DNA from: Verrucomicrobiota bacterium
GTDB taxonomy: Bacteria; Verrucomicrobiota; Verrucomicrobiae; Chthoniobacterales; UBA10450
Assembly (NCBI GenBank): GCA_005887855.1
Contig: VBQB01000010.1
Location: 1 to 9,706 of the forward strand
DNA: 9,706 nt
Direction: 5' to 3'
The notes under the pieces are model-generated. The model did not search any database and had not been told where the DNA came from. It was given only the letters and a program-made list of their open reading frames with translations. Positions 1 through 6,149 of this stretch are shown piece after piece; the stretch's first letter is position 1, and each line of letters opens with the position of its first letter. The translations under genes and the position numbers were made by a program.

Positions 1-813
1 CATCCGGAACAGCCAGCACGAATTGCGCGCACCGTGCCGTTGCTGAAAGATCGACATCCTGCCTGGGAATGGCGTAATCCAGTCCCTGCCGACGAAATCA
101 AACTTTTGCGCGCGCATTCGCCCGAACATCTCGCGCGAATAAAAAACGCAACTGATGATTTCGATGCGGACACACCAGCACATCGCAATATTTACCAGCA
201 TGCTGTTCGATCTGCTGGGGCGTCGATCGATGCAGCACACGCGGCCTTGCTTGGTCAACGCGCTTTCAGTTTGATGCGTCCGCCTGGTCATCATGCGACC
301 CGTGACCGCGCGATGGGCTTTTGTTATTTTAGCAACGTTGCAATCGCCGCGCTGGACGCATTGGAGAATGGCGCAAAGCGTGTCGCAATCTGGGATTTTG
401 ACGCGCACCATGGCAACGGCACGGAGGCGATCGTCGTGCATAACCCGCAGATTGCGTTCGCATCGATCCATCAGTTCCCCGCGTATCCTGGAACAGGCGC
501 AAAATCTTTCGCGAATATCGAGAATTATCCGCTAGCGCCATATACCTCGCGCGTCCAACACGTCGATGTTGCGGAGCGCGCGCTCCAAAAGCTCTTAAAA
601 CTCAAGCCTGATCTCCTCCTCATTTCTGCTGGCTTCGATGCTTACTCGGGCGATCCGCTGGTCCAGATGACGCTCGAACAAGAGGATTTTGCGAAATTCG
701 GAGAATGGCTGCGCAAGGCCAACATGCCCACGGCCGCCATTCTCGAGGGCGGATACAGTGACCAACTACCGGAACTCATTGACGCTTTTTTAGCTGCCTG
801 GAAAGCGAAATAA
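1..813 (+). CDS. Histone deacetylase-family (HDAC/AcuC-like) amidohydrolase, 5' end cut by window
   Basis: This is a zinc-dependent deacetylase of the arginase/deacetylase fold, which removes acyl groups from lysine or polyamine-type amides; the substrate cannot be read from sequence. The frame is open from base 1 and the first residues, HPEQPARI, match the family's N-terminal HPERPxRL motif, so the true start lies upstream; the GTG at 34 is unlikely to be the start. Numbering the visible 270 residues from base 1: RPPGHHA with the catalytic His pair at 97-98, WDFDAHHGNGT at 131-141 with zinc ligands Asp134 and His136, SAGFD at 209-213 with the third ligand Asp213, and EGGY with the transition-state Tyr252. 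All key residues are present, so the enzyme should be active. It ends with TAA. The next feature downstream is a tRNA gene about 160 bases on; no operon partner is visible. Confidence 0.93.
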   Translation, partial: HPEQPARIARTVPLLKDRHPAWEWRNPVPADEIKLLRAHSPEHLARIKNATDDFDADTPAHRNIYQHAVRSAGASIDAAHAALLGQRAFSLMRPPGHHATRDRAMGFCYFSNVAIAALDALENGAKRVAIWDFDAHHGNGTEAIVVHNPQIAFASIHQFPAYPGTGAKSFANIENYPLAPYTSRVQHVDVAERALQKLLKLKPDLLLISAGFDAYSGDPLVQMTLEQEDFAKFGEWLRKANMPTAAILEGGYSDQLPELIDAFLAAWKAK

Positions 814-971
814 GGGGCCCTCGGAGGATCGCTTCGCTCAGCGCTTTGCATGGGGCTTCCCTTACGAGTGTCCCACTCGAGCTTGCAGGGCGGCAGAATC
901 ACCAGAAGACGAAATAATCGGTGTCATGTGTGGCCAATTCTTGGCAGTTGGTGAATAGTTCGCGAACAGAG

Positions 972-1045
972 CGGGCCGTAGCACAGCTTGGTAGTGCGCT
1001 TGAATGGGGTTCAAGAGGTCGCGGGTTCAAATCCCGCCGGCCCGA
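972..1045 (+). tRNA. tRNA-Pro (anticodon GGG)
   Basis: The cloverleaf can be drawn completely. The acceptor stem is CGGGCCG (972-978) with CGGCCCG (1038-1044), seven Watson-Crick pairs, and discriminator A1045. The D stem is GCAC/GTGC (981-984, 994-997), the anticodon stem CTTGA/TCAAG (999-1003, 1011-1015) and the T stem GCGGG/CCCGC around loop TTCAAAT (1021-1037). The seven-base anticodon loop ATGGGGT places GGG at 1006-1008, giving proline and decoding CCC/CCU. The 3' CCA is not encoded (TTC follows), so it must be added by the nucleotidyltransferase. The loop has A32 and U38, able to pair, instead of the usual pyrimidine at 32; an unusual 32-38 pair is known in some tRNAs with GG-rich anticodons. 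A degenerate copy of its 3' half follows. Confidence 0.96.
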
Positions 1046-1067
1046 TTCTAAAACAGCGGCCATTTTA

Positions 1068-1120
1068 TAGTGCGGTCGCCGTGGCGACAGGTCGCGGGTT
1101 CAAATTCACGGCCGGCCCGA
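1068..1120 (+). pseudogene. Decayed partial copy of the tRNA-Pro gene (3' half)
   Basis: Directly after tRNA-Pro the sequence repeats its 3' part. TAGTGCG (1068-1074) equals 992-998, AGGTCGCGGGTTCAAAT (1089-1105, 17 bases) equals 1016-1032, and GCCGGCCCGA (1111-1120) equals the last ten bases 1036-1045. The offsets are 76, 73 and 75 bases, about one tRNA length, as expected for a tandem duplicate. It is not functional: the anticodon arm is replaced by the near-palindrome GTCGCC-GT-GGCGAC (1075-1088) with no seven-base loop, the 3' T-stem strand is mutated (TCACG instead of CCC at 1106-1110), and no matching 5' acceptor strand is present. An alternative is an attachment-site repeat left by an integrase that targeted the tRNA 3' end, although no element genes remain and the copies lie only some 43 bases apart. 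Confidence 0.65.
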
Positions 1121-1176
1121 CGGTCCGTCCCTGCAATTATTGCGACGCTTGCGGTATCGCGGTACCGTCCGCGCCT

Positions 1177-2301
1177 ATGTTGAGCGCTGGAATTGTCGGA
1201 TTGCCGAACGTCGGCAAGTCCACTCTTTTTAACGCGCTGACCCGGACTCACAAAGCGCCAGCGGAGAATTATCCCTTTTGCACAATCGATCCCAACGTGG
1301 GCGTCGTCACCGTACCCGATCCACGGCTGGGGAAACTGGCCGAGATGTCCCACTCGAAAAAGATCGTGTCGACCGCAATCGAGTTCGTTGATATCGCCGG
1401 TCTGGTCAAAGGAGCGAGCACGGGCGAAGGTCTCGGCAACCAATTCCTCAGTCATATTCGCGAGGTGGACGCGATTGTGCAGGTCGTCCGTTGCTTTGAG
1501 AATGCCGATATTCATCATGTCGGCGGAATAATTGATCCGATTCGCGACATTGAAATAATCAACACCGAGCTAGTGCTTGCTGATTTAGCGTCGTTGCAGA
1601 AACGAAAGGATCGTTTGCAAAAAGAGGTGCGCGCTGGATCGAAAGCCGCAAGAGCTGAAGATGCAATTATGGAGAAGCTTTTGCCACATCTCGACGCAGG
1701 AAAACCGGCGATCACGGCGGAGTTGACTCCAGAGGAAAAAGAAATCGGGCGTGATTTCTTTTTGTTGACCTCCAAACCGACGCTCTTCGCTTGCAACGTG
1801 GCGGAGTCGGATCTCGCCGCGATCTCGGCGAATGAAAGTGCAAAGGCCGCTGCGCGACATGTCAAAGCAGTCCAGGAATACGCGCGACATCATTTCGCAA
1901 CTGAGGCTGTCGTGATCAGTGCGCAGATCGAAAGTGAACTTGTCGATCTTGGCGAAAATGAAGCGATGGAATATTTGCGCGGTTTGGGCGTCGAAAGCAG
2001 CGGCGTCAACGCGCTTATCCGCGCCGTTTATCATCTCCTTGGCCTTCGCACGTTTCTCACCACCGGCGAAAAGGAGACTCGGGCCTGGACAATTCACAGC
2101 GGCGACAAATCGCCCGCCGCGGCGGGCGTTATCCACTCGGATTTCGAGCGCGGTTTTATCGCCGCGGAAACGATTCACTACGACGATCTGGTCGCGCTTG
2201 GTTCGTTCGCGAAAGCTCGTGAAGCAGGCAAGCTTCGAATTGAAGGAAAAGAGTACGTCGTACGCGATGGCGACGTAATTTCCTTTCGTTTCAACGTGTA
2301 G
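1177..2301 (+). CDS. ychF: Redox-regulated ATPase/GTPase YchF (Obg family)
   Basis: YchF (OLA1 in eukaryotes) is a cytoplasmic P-loop NTPase of the Obg group that prefers ATP, binds ribosomes and is linked to oxidative-stress responses. The protein has 374 residues, close to the about 363 usual for the family. The P-loop GLPNVGKST is at residues 8-16, the switch I region contains FCTIDPN at 34-40, the G3 motif DIAGLVKGA is at 72-80, and the G4 position reads NVAE (217-220) instead of NKxD, the degeneracy that explains the ATP preference in this family. A helical coiled-coil insert follows G3 and a TGS domain occupies roughly 285-372. The ATG at 1177 is chosen because family proteins start a few residues before the P-loop; the frame stays open upstream through the tRNA, but that part is not coding. 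No strong ribosome binding site is visible. It ends with TAG and faces the zinc-ribbon gene. Confidence 0.97.
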   Translation: MLSAGIVGLPNVGKSTLFNALTRTHKAPAENYPFCTIDPNVGVVTVPDPRLGKLAEMSHSKKIVSTAIEFVDIAGLVKGASTGEGLGNQFLSHIREVDAIVQVVRCFENADIHHVGGIIDPIRDIEIINTELVLADLASLQKRKDRLQKEVRAGSKAARAEDAIMEKLLPHLDAGKPAITAELTPEEKEIGRDFFLLTSKPTLFACNVAESDLAAISANESAKAAARHVKAVQEYARHHFATEAVVISAQIESELVDLGENEAMEYLRGLGVESSGVNALIRAVYHLLGLRTFLTTGEKETRAWTIHSGDKSPAAAGVIHSDFERGFIAAETIHYDDLVALGSFAKAREAGKLRIEGKEYVVRDGDVISFRFNV

Positions 2302-2333
2302 AAAAATCCAACGCTTCGCACGCTGAAGCGGTT
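2302..2333 (-). terminator. Probable intrinsic terminator of the minus-strand cluster
   Basis: In the short gap between the convergent ychF and zinc-ribbon genes, AACGCTTC (2310-2317) pairs with GAAGCG-G-TT (2325-2333), an eight-pair stem with one bulged base and a seven-base loop. Read on the minus strand, the stem is followed after GG and A by five U (A-run 2302-2306). This fits a Rho-independent terminator for the OPT1-peroxiredoxin-zinc-ribbon transcript. The stem may also slow transcription leaving ychF, but no U-run lies on that side. Confidence 0.5.
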
Positions 2334-2338
2334 ACAGG

Positions 2339-3043
2339 TCACGCCGTGTCGTACAAGATGCGGCCACAGTTCTCACAGCTCACAATTTCCTTCCCCGCCT
2401 TCACGCGGTGGGCGGTTTGCGTGGTGACTTTCATGTGACAGCCGGTGCAAACTTCGTGCTCGAGCGCGACGACCACGGCGTCGCCTTTGCTTTTGAAAAG
2501 ACGCTCGAAACGACCGAGTAAATCTTCGTCGATTTTGCTGGCCAACTCAGCGCGTTCTTTCGTCAGTCCTTCCAACCGTGACTGCAAAGCTGTCGATTTT
2601 TCTTCGAGACCCGTTGTCTGCCGGGCAATCGACTCCTTAACGGTTGCCGATTTCTTCTCTTCCGCCTCAAGTTCGGCCTTCAGTTTGTCGGCTTCTACCA
2701 TCAGTTCGAGTTCTTCGTCCTCGATTTTGCGGATTTCATTTTCGTAACGCTCAATCTCATGGCCGATTGCCTGAAACTCATCATTCTTGCGGGTTTGGTA
2801 TTGTTGGGTCTTAAGACGCGAGACGCTTTCGTTGCGTGTGCCAACATCAAGCTCGAGTTTCTTGCGATCTATTTCGACCTGCCGCGTCTTTTGTTTAAGC
2901 GTTTCGACTCCGGCAATACTACCTGCCAATTGCGCTTCGAGATTTTTCATTTGCAGCGGCAGAGTGTCTACTTCAGTTTGGATCTGCTTGATCTTTTGTT
3001 GTCGATCTTGAAGAACGAGCAGTTGTTCCAATTCGGGATGCAC
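2339..3043 (-). CDS. Coiled-coil C4 zinc-ribbon protein (COG1579 / CT398-HP0958-like)
   Basis: The 234-residue protein consists of a long charged coiled-coil hairpin (about residues 5-180) followed by a four-cysteine zinc ribbon: CTGC at 199-202 and CENC at 223-226, ending in GRILYDTA. The conserved segment QYQTRKNDEFQAIGHEIERY (about 81-100) is typical of the family. Characterised relatives, Helicobacter HP0958/FlgZ and Chlamydia CT398/CdsZ, act as adaptors that bind sigma-54, mRNA or secretion-system parts; the role in other bacteria is not settled and cannot be read here. The start is a GTG giving MHPELEQLLVLQ, which fits relatives beginning with a short L-x-x-L-x-x-LQ helix; no clear ribosome binding site is seen. 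It lies 68 bases after the peroxiredoxin gene on the same strand, so it may be its last operon member or have its own promoter in that gap. Stop is TGA, showing UGA also terminates in this organism. Confidence 0.88.
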   Translation of the reverse strand: MHPELEQLLVLQDRQQKIKQIQTEVDTLPLQMKNLEAQLAGSIAGVETLKQKTRQVEIDRKKLELDVGTRNESVSRLKTQQYQTRKNDEFQAIGHEIERYENEIRKIEDEELELMVEADKLKAELEAEEKKSATVKESIARQTTGLEEKSTALQSRLEGLTKERAELASKIDEDLLGRFERLFKSKGDAVVVALEHEVCTGCHMKVTTQTAHRVKAGKEIVSCENCGRILYDTA

Positions 3044-3051
3044 GCGCGCTG

Positions 3052-3080
3052 AAGTTATTGATTCTGCAGAGCGCCGTCAA
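3052..3080 (-). promoter_or_regulatory. Possible promoter of the zinc-ribbon gene
   Basis: In the 68-base gap after the peroxiredoxin gene the minus strand carries TTGACG (3075-3080, five of six -35 bases). It is followed after 15 bases by AATAAC (four of six -10 bases) or after 17 bases by TAACTT (three of six). Spacing or match is imperfect in both cases, so this is only a candidate; read-through from the peroxiredoxin gene is equally possible. Confidence 0.25.
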
Positions 3081-3111
3081 TCGCGCCGGTCGGTAGCCAT
3101 GTTGCAAGTTT

Positions 3112-3900
3112 CTAGGGACCAGCTTTCGCCTGCATCTCGTCAAATGCTTTTAGCACCTGTTCGGGACGCGCACGAACAGCAATGTTTTCTGTCAGATTCA
3201 CCCAGCGAATCGTCCCAGAGGGATCGATGAGAAACTCTGCCGGACGCGCAATGTCCGTGCCTTTGGGTCCTGCACCGCGATGCAACAGATCGTAACGTCG
3301 AATCACTTCCGTCTTTGAATCCGATAGGAATGTGTAGGCGTAACCGAGTTTTTGTCGCTGGCGCCGATTGATTTCCGGCATGTCAACACTAATCGCGACG
3401 ACACGAATCCCACGCAATTCAAATTCCGGAAGCCTTTGCTGGAAACTCCGCAACTCGGAGTTGCATAATGGTCACCAGAAACCGCGATAAAAAATCAGCG
3501 CAACTGCTTTCGATCTGCTGACGAGATTACCGAGGGCCACGTCCTTGCCGTCTTGATCCAGCAACGTGAAGTCGGGTGCTTTTTGTCCGACCCGCGGCGC
3601 TCCCGTCGAGGGCGGCACCTGCCGCAGCTGGTAGAAAAATACATAGGAAAAGAACCCGAACATCAATATGCCCAGCGTAGCCAAAATCGGTCCGAAGACT
3701 TTGCCGCGATAAACCTGCGCTTTGCCAAATGCCCGGAACAGACCCAGCACGAGAAAAATTCCGCCAGCAGCAAACAACAAGAGATTCGCCCACGGAAAAT
3801 CACGGGTGACTGGGAATTGCGCAAAGAATGTGTAGCTGAGAAAACCAGCTAGCGCGAAAAGGAATCCGATCCAGAGCGACCAATTCCAGGTTCGTTTCAT
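3112..3900 (-). CDS. Membrane-anchored selenocysteine peroxiredoxin (in-frame UGA at active site)
   Basis: Peroxiredoxins reduce peroxides with a peroxidatic Cys; here that position is a UGA codon (3472-3474), predicted to be selenocysteine. Read through, the product has 262 residues. Three hydrophobic segments lie at about 7-29, 36-57 and 69-91, then a thioredoxin-fold AhpC/TSA domain from about 100: VGQKAPDFTLLDQDGKDV (104-121), VALIFYRGFW (133-142), U143, then PLC with the likely resolving Cys146, the strand RVVAISVD, and ARPAEFLID with Arg219. Positive residues at the N-terminus and in the loop between segments 2 and 3 put the catalytic domain outside the cytoplasm. The ATG at 3900 overlaps the OPT1 stop (ATGA), indicating translational coupling; an open extension to 3933 is only OPT1 sequence in another frame. 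Both sides of the UGA are in one frame with no other defect. The alternative is a nonsense mutation or base error in a Cys codon, leaving a broken gene; annotation software would call two genes, 3472-3900 and 3112-3453. Confidence 0.8.
3439..3478 (-). promoter_or_regulatory. Candidate bacterial SECIS element around the in-frame UGA
   Basis: On the mRNA, AACTCCG (3462-3456) and CGGAGTT (3450-3444) form a perfect seven-pair stem with loop AGTTG (3455-3451). The loop begins 16 nt after the UGA and has G at its second position. A lower helix CTGG/CCAG (3478-3475 with 3442-3439) brackets the UGA, so the whole unit is about 40 nt, the size and layout of the E. coli fdhF element read by SelB. Departures from that model: no bulged U in the upper stem and a single early G instead of GG in the loop. 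A competing hairpin GCAACT-CCG-AGTTGC (3464-3450) shares the same bases. UGA is followed by C, the context also found in fdhF. Confidence 0.6.
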
Positions 3901-5933
3901 GTCGATCTTGCCGCCCCCATCCGCAGGATCCACCGGTAAAGTACTATTCCGGTAGCGGCGAATGCAACGCCACCGATGATGATCGCAGCGGTTCCAAAGC
4001 CTGGCCCGACGAGCGCGAGCGGTGCAGATACGCCGGAGAACACGACGATTGCGGAGATCACCACGCCGATCACACTCTCGCCGACGATCAATCCTGACGC
4101 CAGTAGCACCCCGAGCTGCTTCGTCGCGTCCGGTCTGGAGGTGCGGTCAGCGCGTTTGTCGAAGAACCATCCTGCGACCGCGCCGACCACGATCATCAAA
4201 GTGCTCTGCGTCGGAAGATAAATTCCAAGACCGACGGCCAGTGGAGGAACGCGCATGTGTCGCGTTGTGCGTGCGAGGATTTCATCCAGCAGGATGATGC
4301 AAATACCGATCAGTCCGCCGGTCCGGATCAGACTCCAGTCGATATCAGCAGCGATGACGCCCTGCGCTAGCGAGGAGATCAGGCCGGCCTGAGGCGCCGG
4401 CAGTGGATTGGGGCGCAGCTCCGCGCCCGGTGCACCCACGAATCCGTAAGCATGATTTACCAGATCGAGCACGGGCGGAATAACGAACGCACCCGCGATT
4501 ACGCCGATAACAAGCGCCACTTGCTGCTTCCACGGCGTAGCATCAACCAACTGGCCGGTCTTGAGATCCTGAAGATTATTGTTGGCGATCGCGGCAACGT
4601 TGAAGATCACCGCCGTGGTAAAAAGCGCGAACGCCATTAGTGCTTTGCCCGCGTCCGGCGACACATACGGTTTTATGCCGAATACGAGCAGCAACGCAGC
4701 GCCAATCACCACCAGAATTCCAATGCCCGATAGCGGACTATTGGACGAACCGATCAATCCCGCCATGTAACCGCAGACGGCCGAGACAAAGAAGCTCATC
4801 AACACGACATAGGCGACGCCGCCGATGATGAGCGTTGTCACATGTGCGCCGAGACCGCTCGCATTGCCGAAATAGCCGAGCAGCCATCCAATCGGGAACA
4901 TGCACGCCAACGTCGAAAGCCCGACAATGCCGATAGGGATATCGCGCTCGGTGATCGGCAGCGTGTCGCCCTTGCCCGCTTTGCGTGCGCGCGACGCGGC
5001 CATCGCGCCGGCGAGACCCCTGGCGACGGGCTTTACCAATTTGAGCAAGGTCCAAACAGCTGACACACCGATCGCGCCCGCGCCGACGAAACGCACCTTA
5101 CGACTCCAAGTACTTTGCGCGAGTGCAGCGGTAGCGGTGCTAAGATCGTGGGCAAGGCCAGAATAGTGCGGCACGCCCCAGCCCCAGCCAATTAGCGCGC
5201 CAATCAGCATCGCGATTCCAACTGAGAGACCAACCAAGTGTCCGATTGCGAGCAGCGCGAACGAAAGAGAGAAATCATAACCGCTCACTGCACCTCGCCT
5301 GCCGATTCGGAAAGTTTGGGCGACATCCGACGCGAAGATTTGCGTAGCGACGATTACCGCAAATACTGCTGCAACAATCGATCCCCACAAAACAGCAAGC
5401 AGACCTGCACGTCCGTGTTCGATGTCGGAAGCATGCGCGGTATCCCGGCTACTGCCGACCTTCAGCACTTCGGCGCAGGCGACGCCCTCGGGATAGGGCA
5501 GATCAGACGTAGTCACTAACGCGCGACGCAGCGGGATCGAATACATCACACCCAGAACGCCGCCCAACGCGCAAATCGCGAATGAGATCCAGAACGGAAA
5601 ACCAGTCCACCAGCCGATCATGATCAAACCCGGCAATACGAAAATGATCGACGACAGTGTGCCTGCCGCTGAGGCAACCGTCTGCACAATGTTGTTTTCC
5701 TGGATAGTCGCATCCCGAAAACCGCGCAGTATCGCCATCGAAATCACCGCCGCCGGAATCGATGTCGAAAAAGTGAGACCAGCTTTGAGTCCGAAATATA
5801 CATTGGCCGCCGTGAATACGAGCGTGATGACGACGCCTATGATGAGGCCGCGGATGGTAAGTTCGGCGGGCCCATTCGCGCGGGTTGGTTGGCCGACGCT
5901 CACGACCTGATTCTCGGCATAGTTAGGCTCCAT
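3897..5933 (-). CDS. OPT-family oligopeptide transporter (OPT1)
   Basis: A 678-residue inner-membrane protein made almost wholly of hydrophobic helices, of the OPT (oligopeptide transporter) family, which imports peptides, glutathione-like thiols or metal chelates with protons; the substrate is not predictable here. Family landmarks are VYFGLKAGLTFSTSIPAAV (45-63), ENNIVQTVASAAGTLSS (79-95), LPYPEGVACAEVL (145-157), SSNSPLSGIGI (396-406) and NNNLQDLKTGQLVDATPWKQQ (451-471). The ATG at 5933 gives a short soluble N-terminus before the first helix at about 27, matching relatives. A soluble loop with basic residues sits around 300-332. Its stop TGA overlaps the peroxiredoxin ATG by four bases, so the two are translated together. 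It stands head to head with a second OPT gene and lacks the long hydrophilic insertion that the second one carries near its C-terminal third. Confidence 0.95.
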   Translation of the reverse strand: MEPNYAENQVVSVGQPTRANGPAELTIRGLIIGVVITLVFTAANVYFGLKAGLTFSTSIPAAVISMAILRGFRDATIQENNIVQTVASAAGTLSSIIFVLPGLIMIGWWTGFPFWISFAICALGGVLGVMYSIPLRRALVTTSDLPYPEGVACAEVLKVGSSRDTAHASDIEHGRAGLLAVLWGSIVAAVFAVIVATQIFASDVAQTFRIGRRGAVSGYDFSLSFALLAIGHLVGLSVGIAMLIGALIGWGWGVPHYSGLAHDLSTATAALAQSTWSRKVRFVGAGAIGVSAVWTLLKLVKPVARGLAGAMAASRARKAGKGDTLPITERDIPIGIVGLSTLACMFPIGWLLGYFGNASGLGAHVTTLIIGGVAYVVLMSFFVSAVCGYMAGLIGSSNSPLSGIGILVVIGAALLLVFGIKPYVSPDAGKALMAFALFTTAVIFNVAAIANNNLQDLKTGQLVDATPWKQQVALVIGVIAGAFVIPPVLDLVNHAYGFVGAPGAELRPNPLPAPQAGLISSLAQGVIAADIDWSLIRTGGLIGICIILLDEILARTTRHMRVPPLAVGLGIYLPTQSTLMIVVGAVAGWFFDKRADRTSRPDATKQLGVLLASGLIVGESVIGVVISAIVVFSGVSAPLALVGPGFGTAAIIIGGVAFAATGIVLYRWILRMGAARST

Positions 5934-5965
5934 TGTAATGGTATGCGGCCGACCGACGAGAGCGA

Positions 5966-5995
5966 AGGATAGTGTGAAATCGGCGGCCGGGTCAA
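5966..5995 (-). promoter_or_regulatory. Probable sigma-70-type promoter of the OPT1-peroxiredoxin cluster
   Basis: On the minus strand TTGACC (5990-5995, five of six consensus bases) is followed after 18 bases by TATCCT (5966-5971, four of six). Transcription would begin near 5959, leaving a leader of about 25 bases before the OPT1 ATG at 5933. Position and strand fit well; the hexamers are imperfect. No clear Shine-Dalgarno precedes the ATG. Confidence 0.45.
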
Positions 5996-6018
5996 GACCG
6001 TGTCGTGTGCGTTCTCTC

Positions 6019-6046
6019 AGCGGCGCGATGTCCAGCTCGCGCCGCT
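6019..6046. repeat. 9-bp perfect inverted repeat in the divergent OPT1/OPT2 control region
   Basis: AGCGGCGCG (6019-6027) and CGCGCCGCT (6038-6046) are exact reverse complements separated by ten bases. The repeat lies between the outward-facing promoter-like elements of the two OPT genes, where a shared operator would be expected. It is strongly GC-rich and could equally form an RNA hairpin in a longer transcript; there is no U-run, so it is not an intrinsic terminator. Confidence 0.45.
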
Positions 6047-6149
6047 ACCGAAGACTTGACGTCGGCAGGTAGAGTTAACTTCGTCTTAAACCGGGCGAAT
6101 TTCTTTAGCGCGCTTGCGCTTTTCGCGCTTTTTCTCAAAGCTCTTGGAG

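Noticed and set aside
988..1176. N-terminal extension of YchF reading through the tRNA gene
   Set aside because: The frame is open, but it covers a complete tRNA and its pseudo-copy; family proteins start at the ATG at 1177.
1585..2178. 197-codon open frame antisense to ychF
   Set aside because: No recognisable domain, composition typical of a reverse-frame shadow of a conserved gene.
3112..3453. Separate 113-residue peroxiredoxin gene starting at TTG 3453
   Set aside because: It would lack the whole active site and has no ribosome site; it is in frame with the upstream part and completes it exactly.
3472..3474. UGA as a reassigned sense codon (genetic code 4 or 25)
   Set aside because: UGA is the natural stop of the zinc-ribbon gene and of OPT1 in this window, and other Cys and Trp codons are standard, so site-specific recoding fits better.
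3901..3933. Longer start for the peroxiredoxin at 3933
   Set aside because: The extra residues come from OPT1 codons in another frame; the ATG overlapping the OPT1 stop is the normal coupled start.
6114..6149. TTG start adding 12 residues to OPT2
   Set aside because: The added Phe/Arg-rich residues do not resemble OPT N-termini, and an ATG follows; kept only as an alternative.
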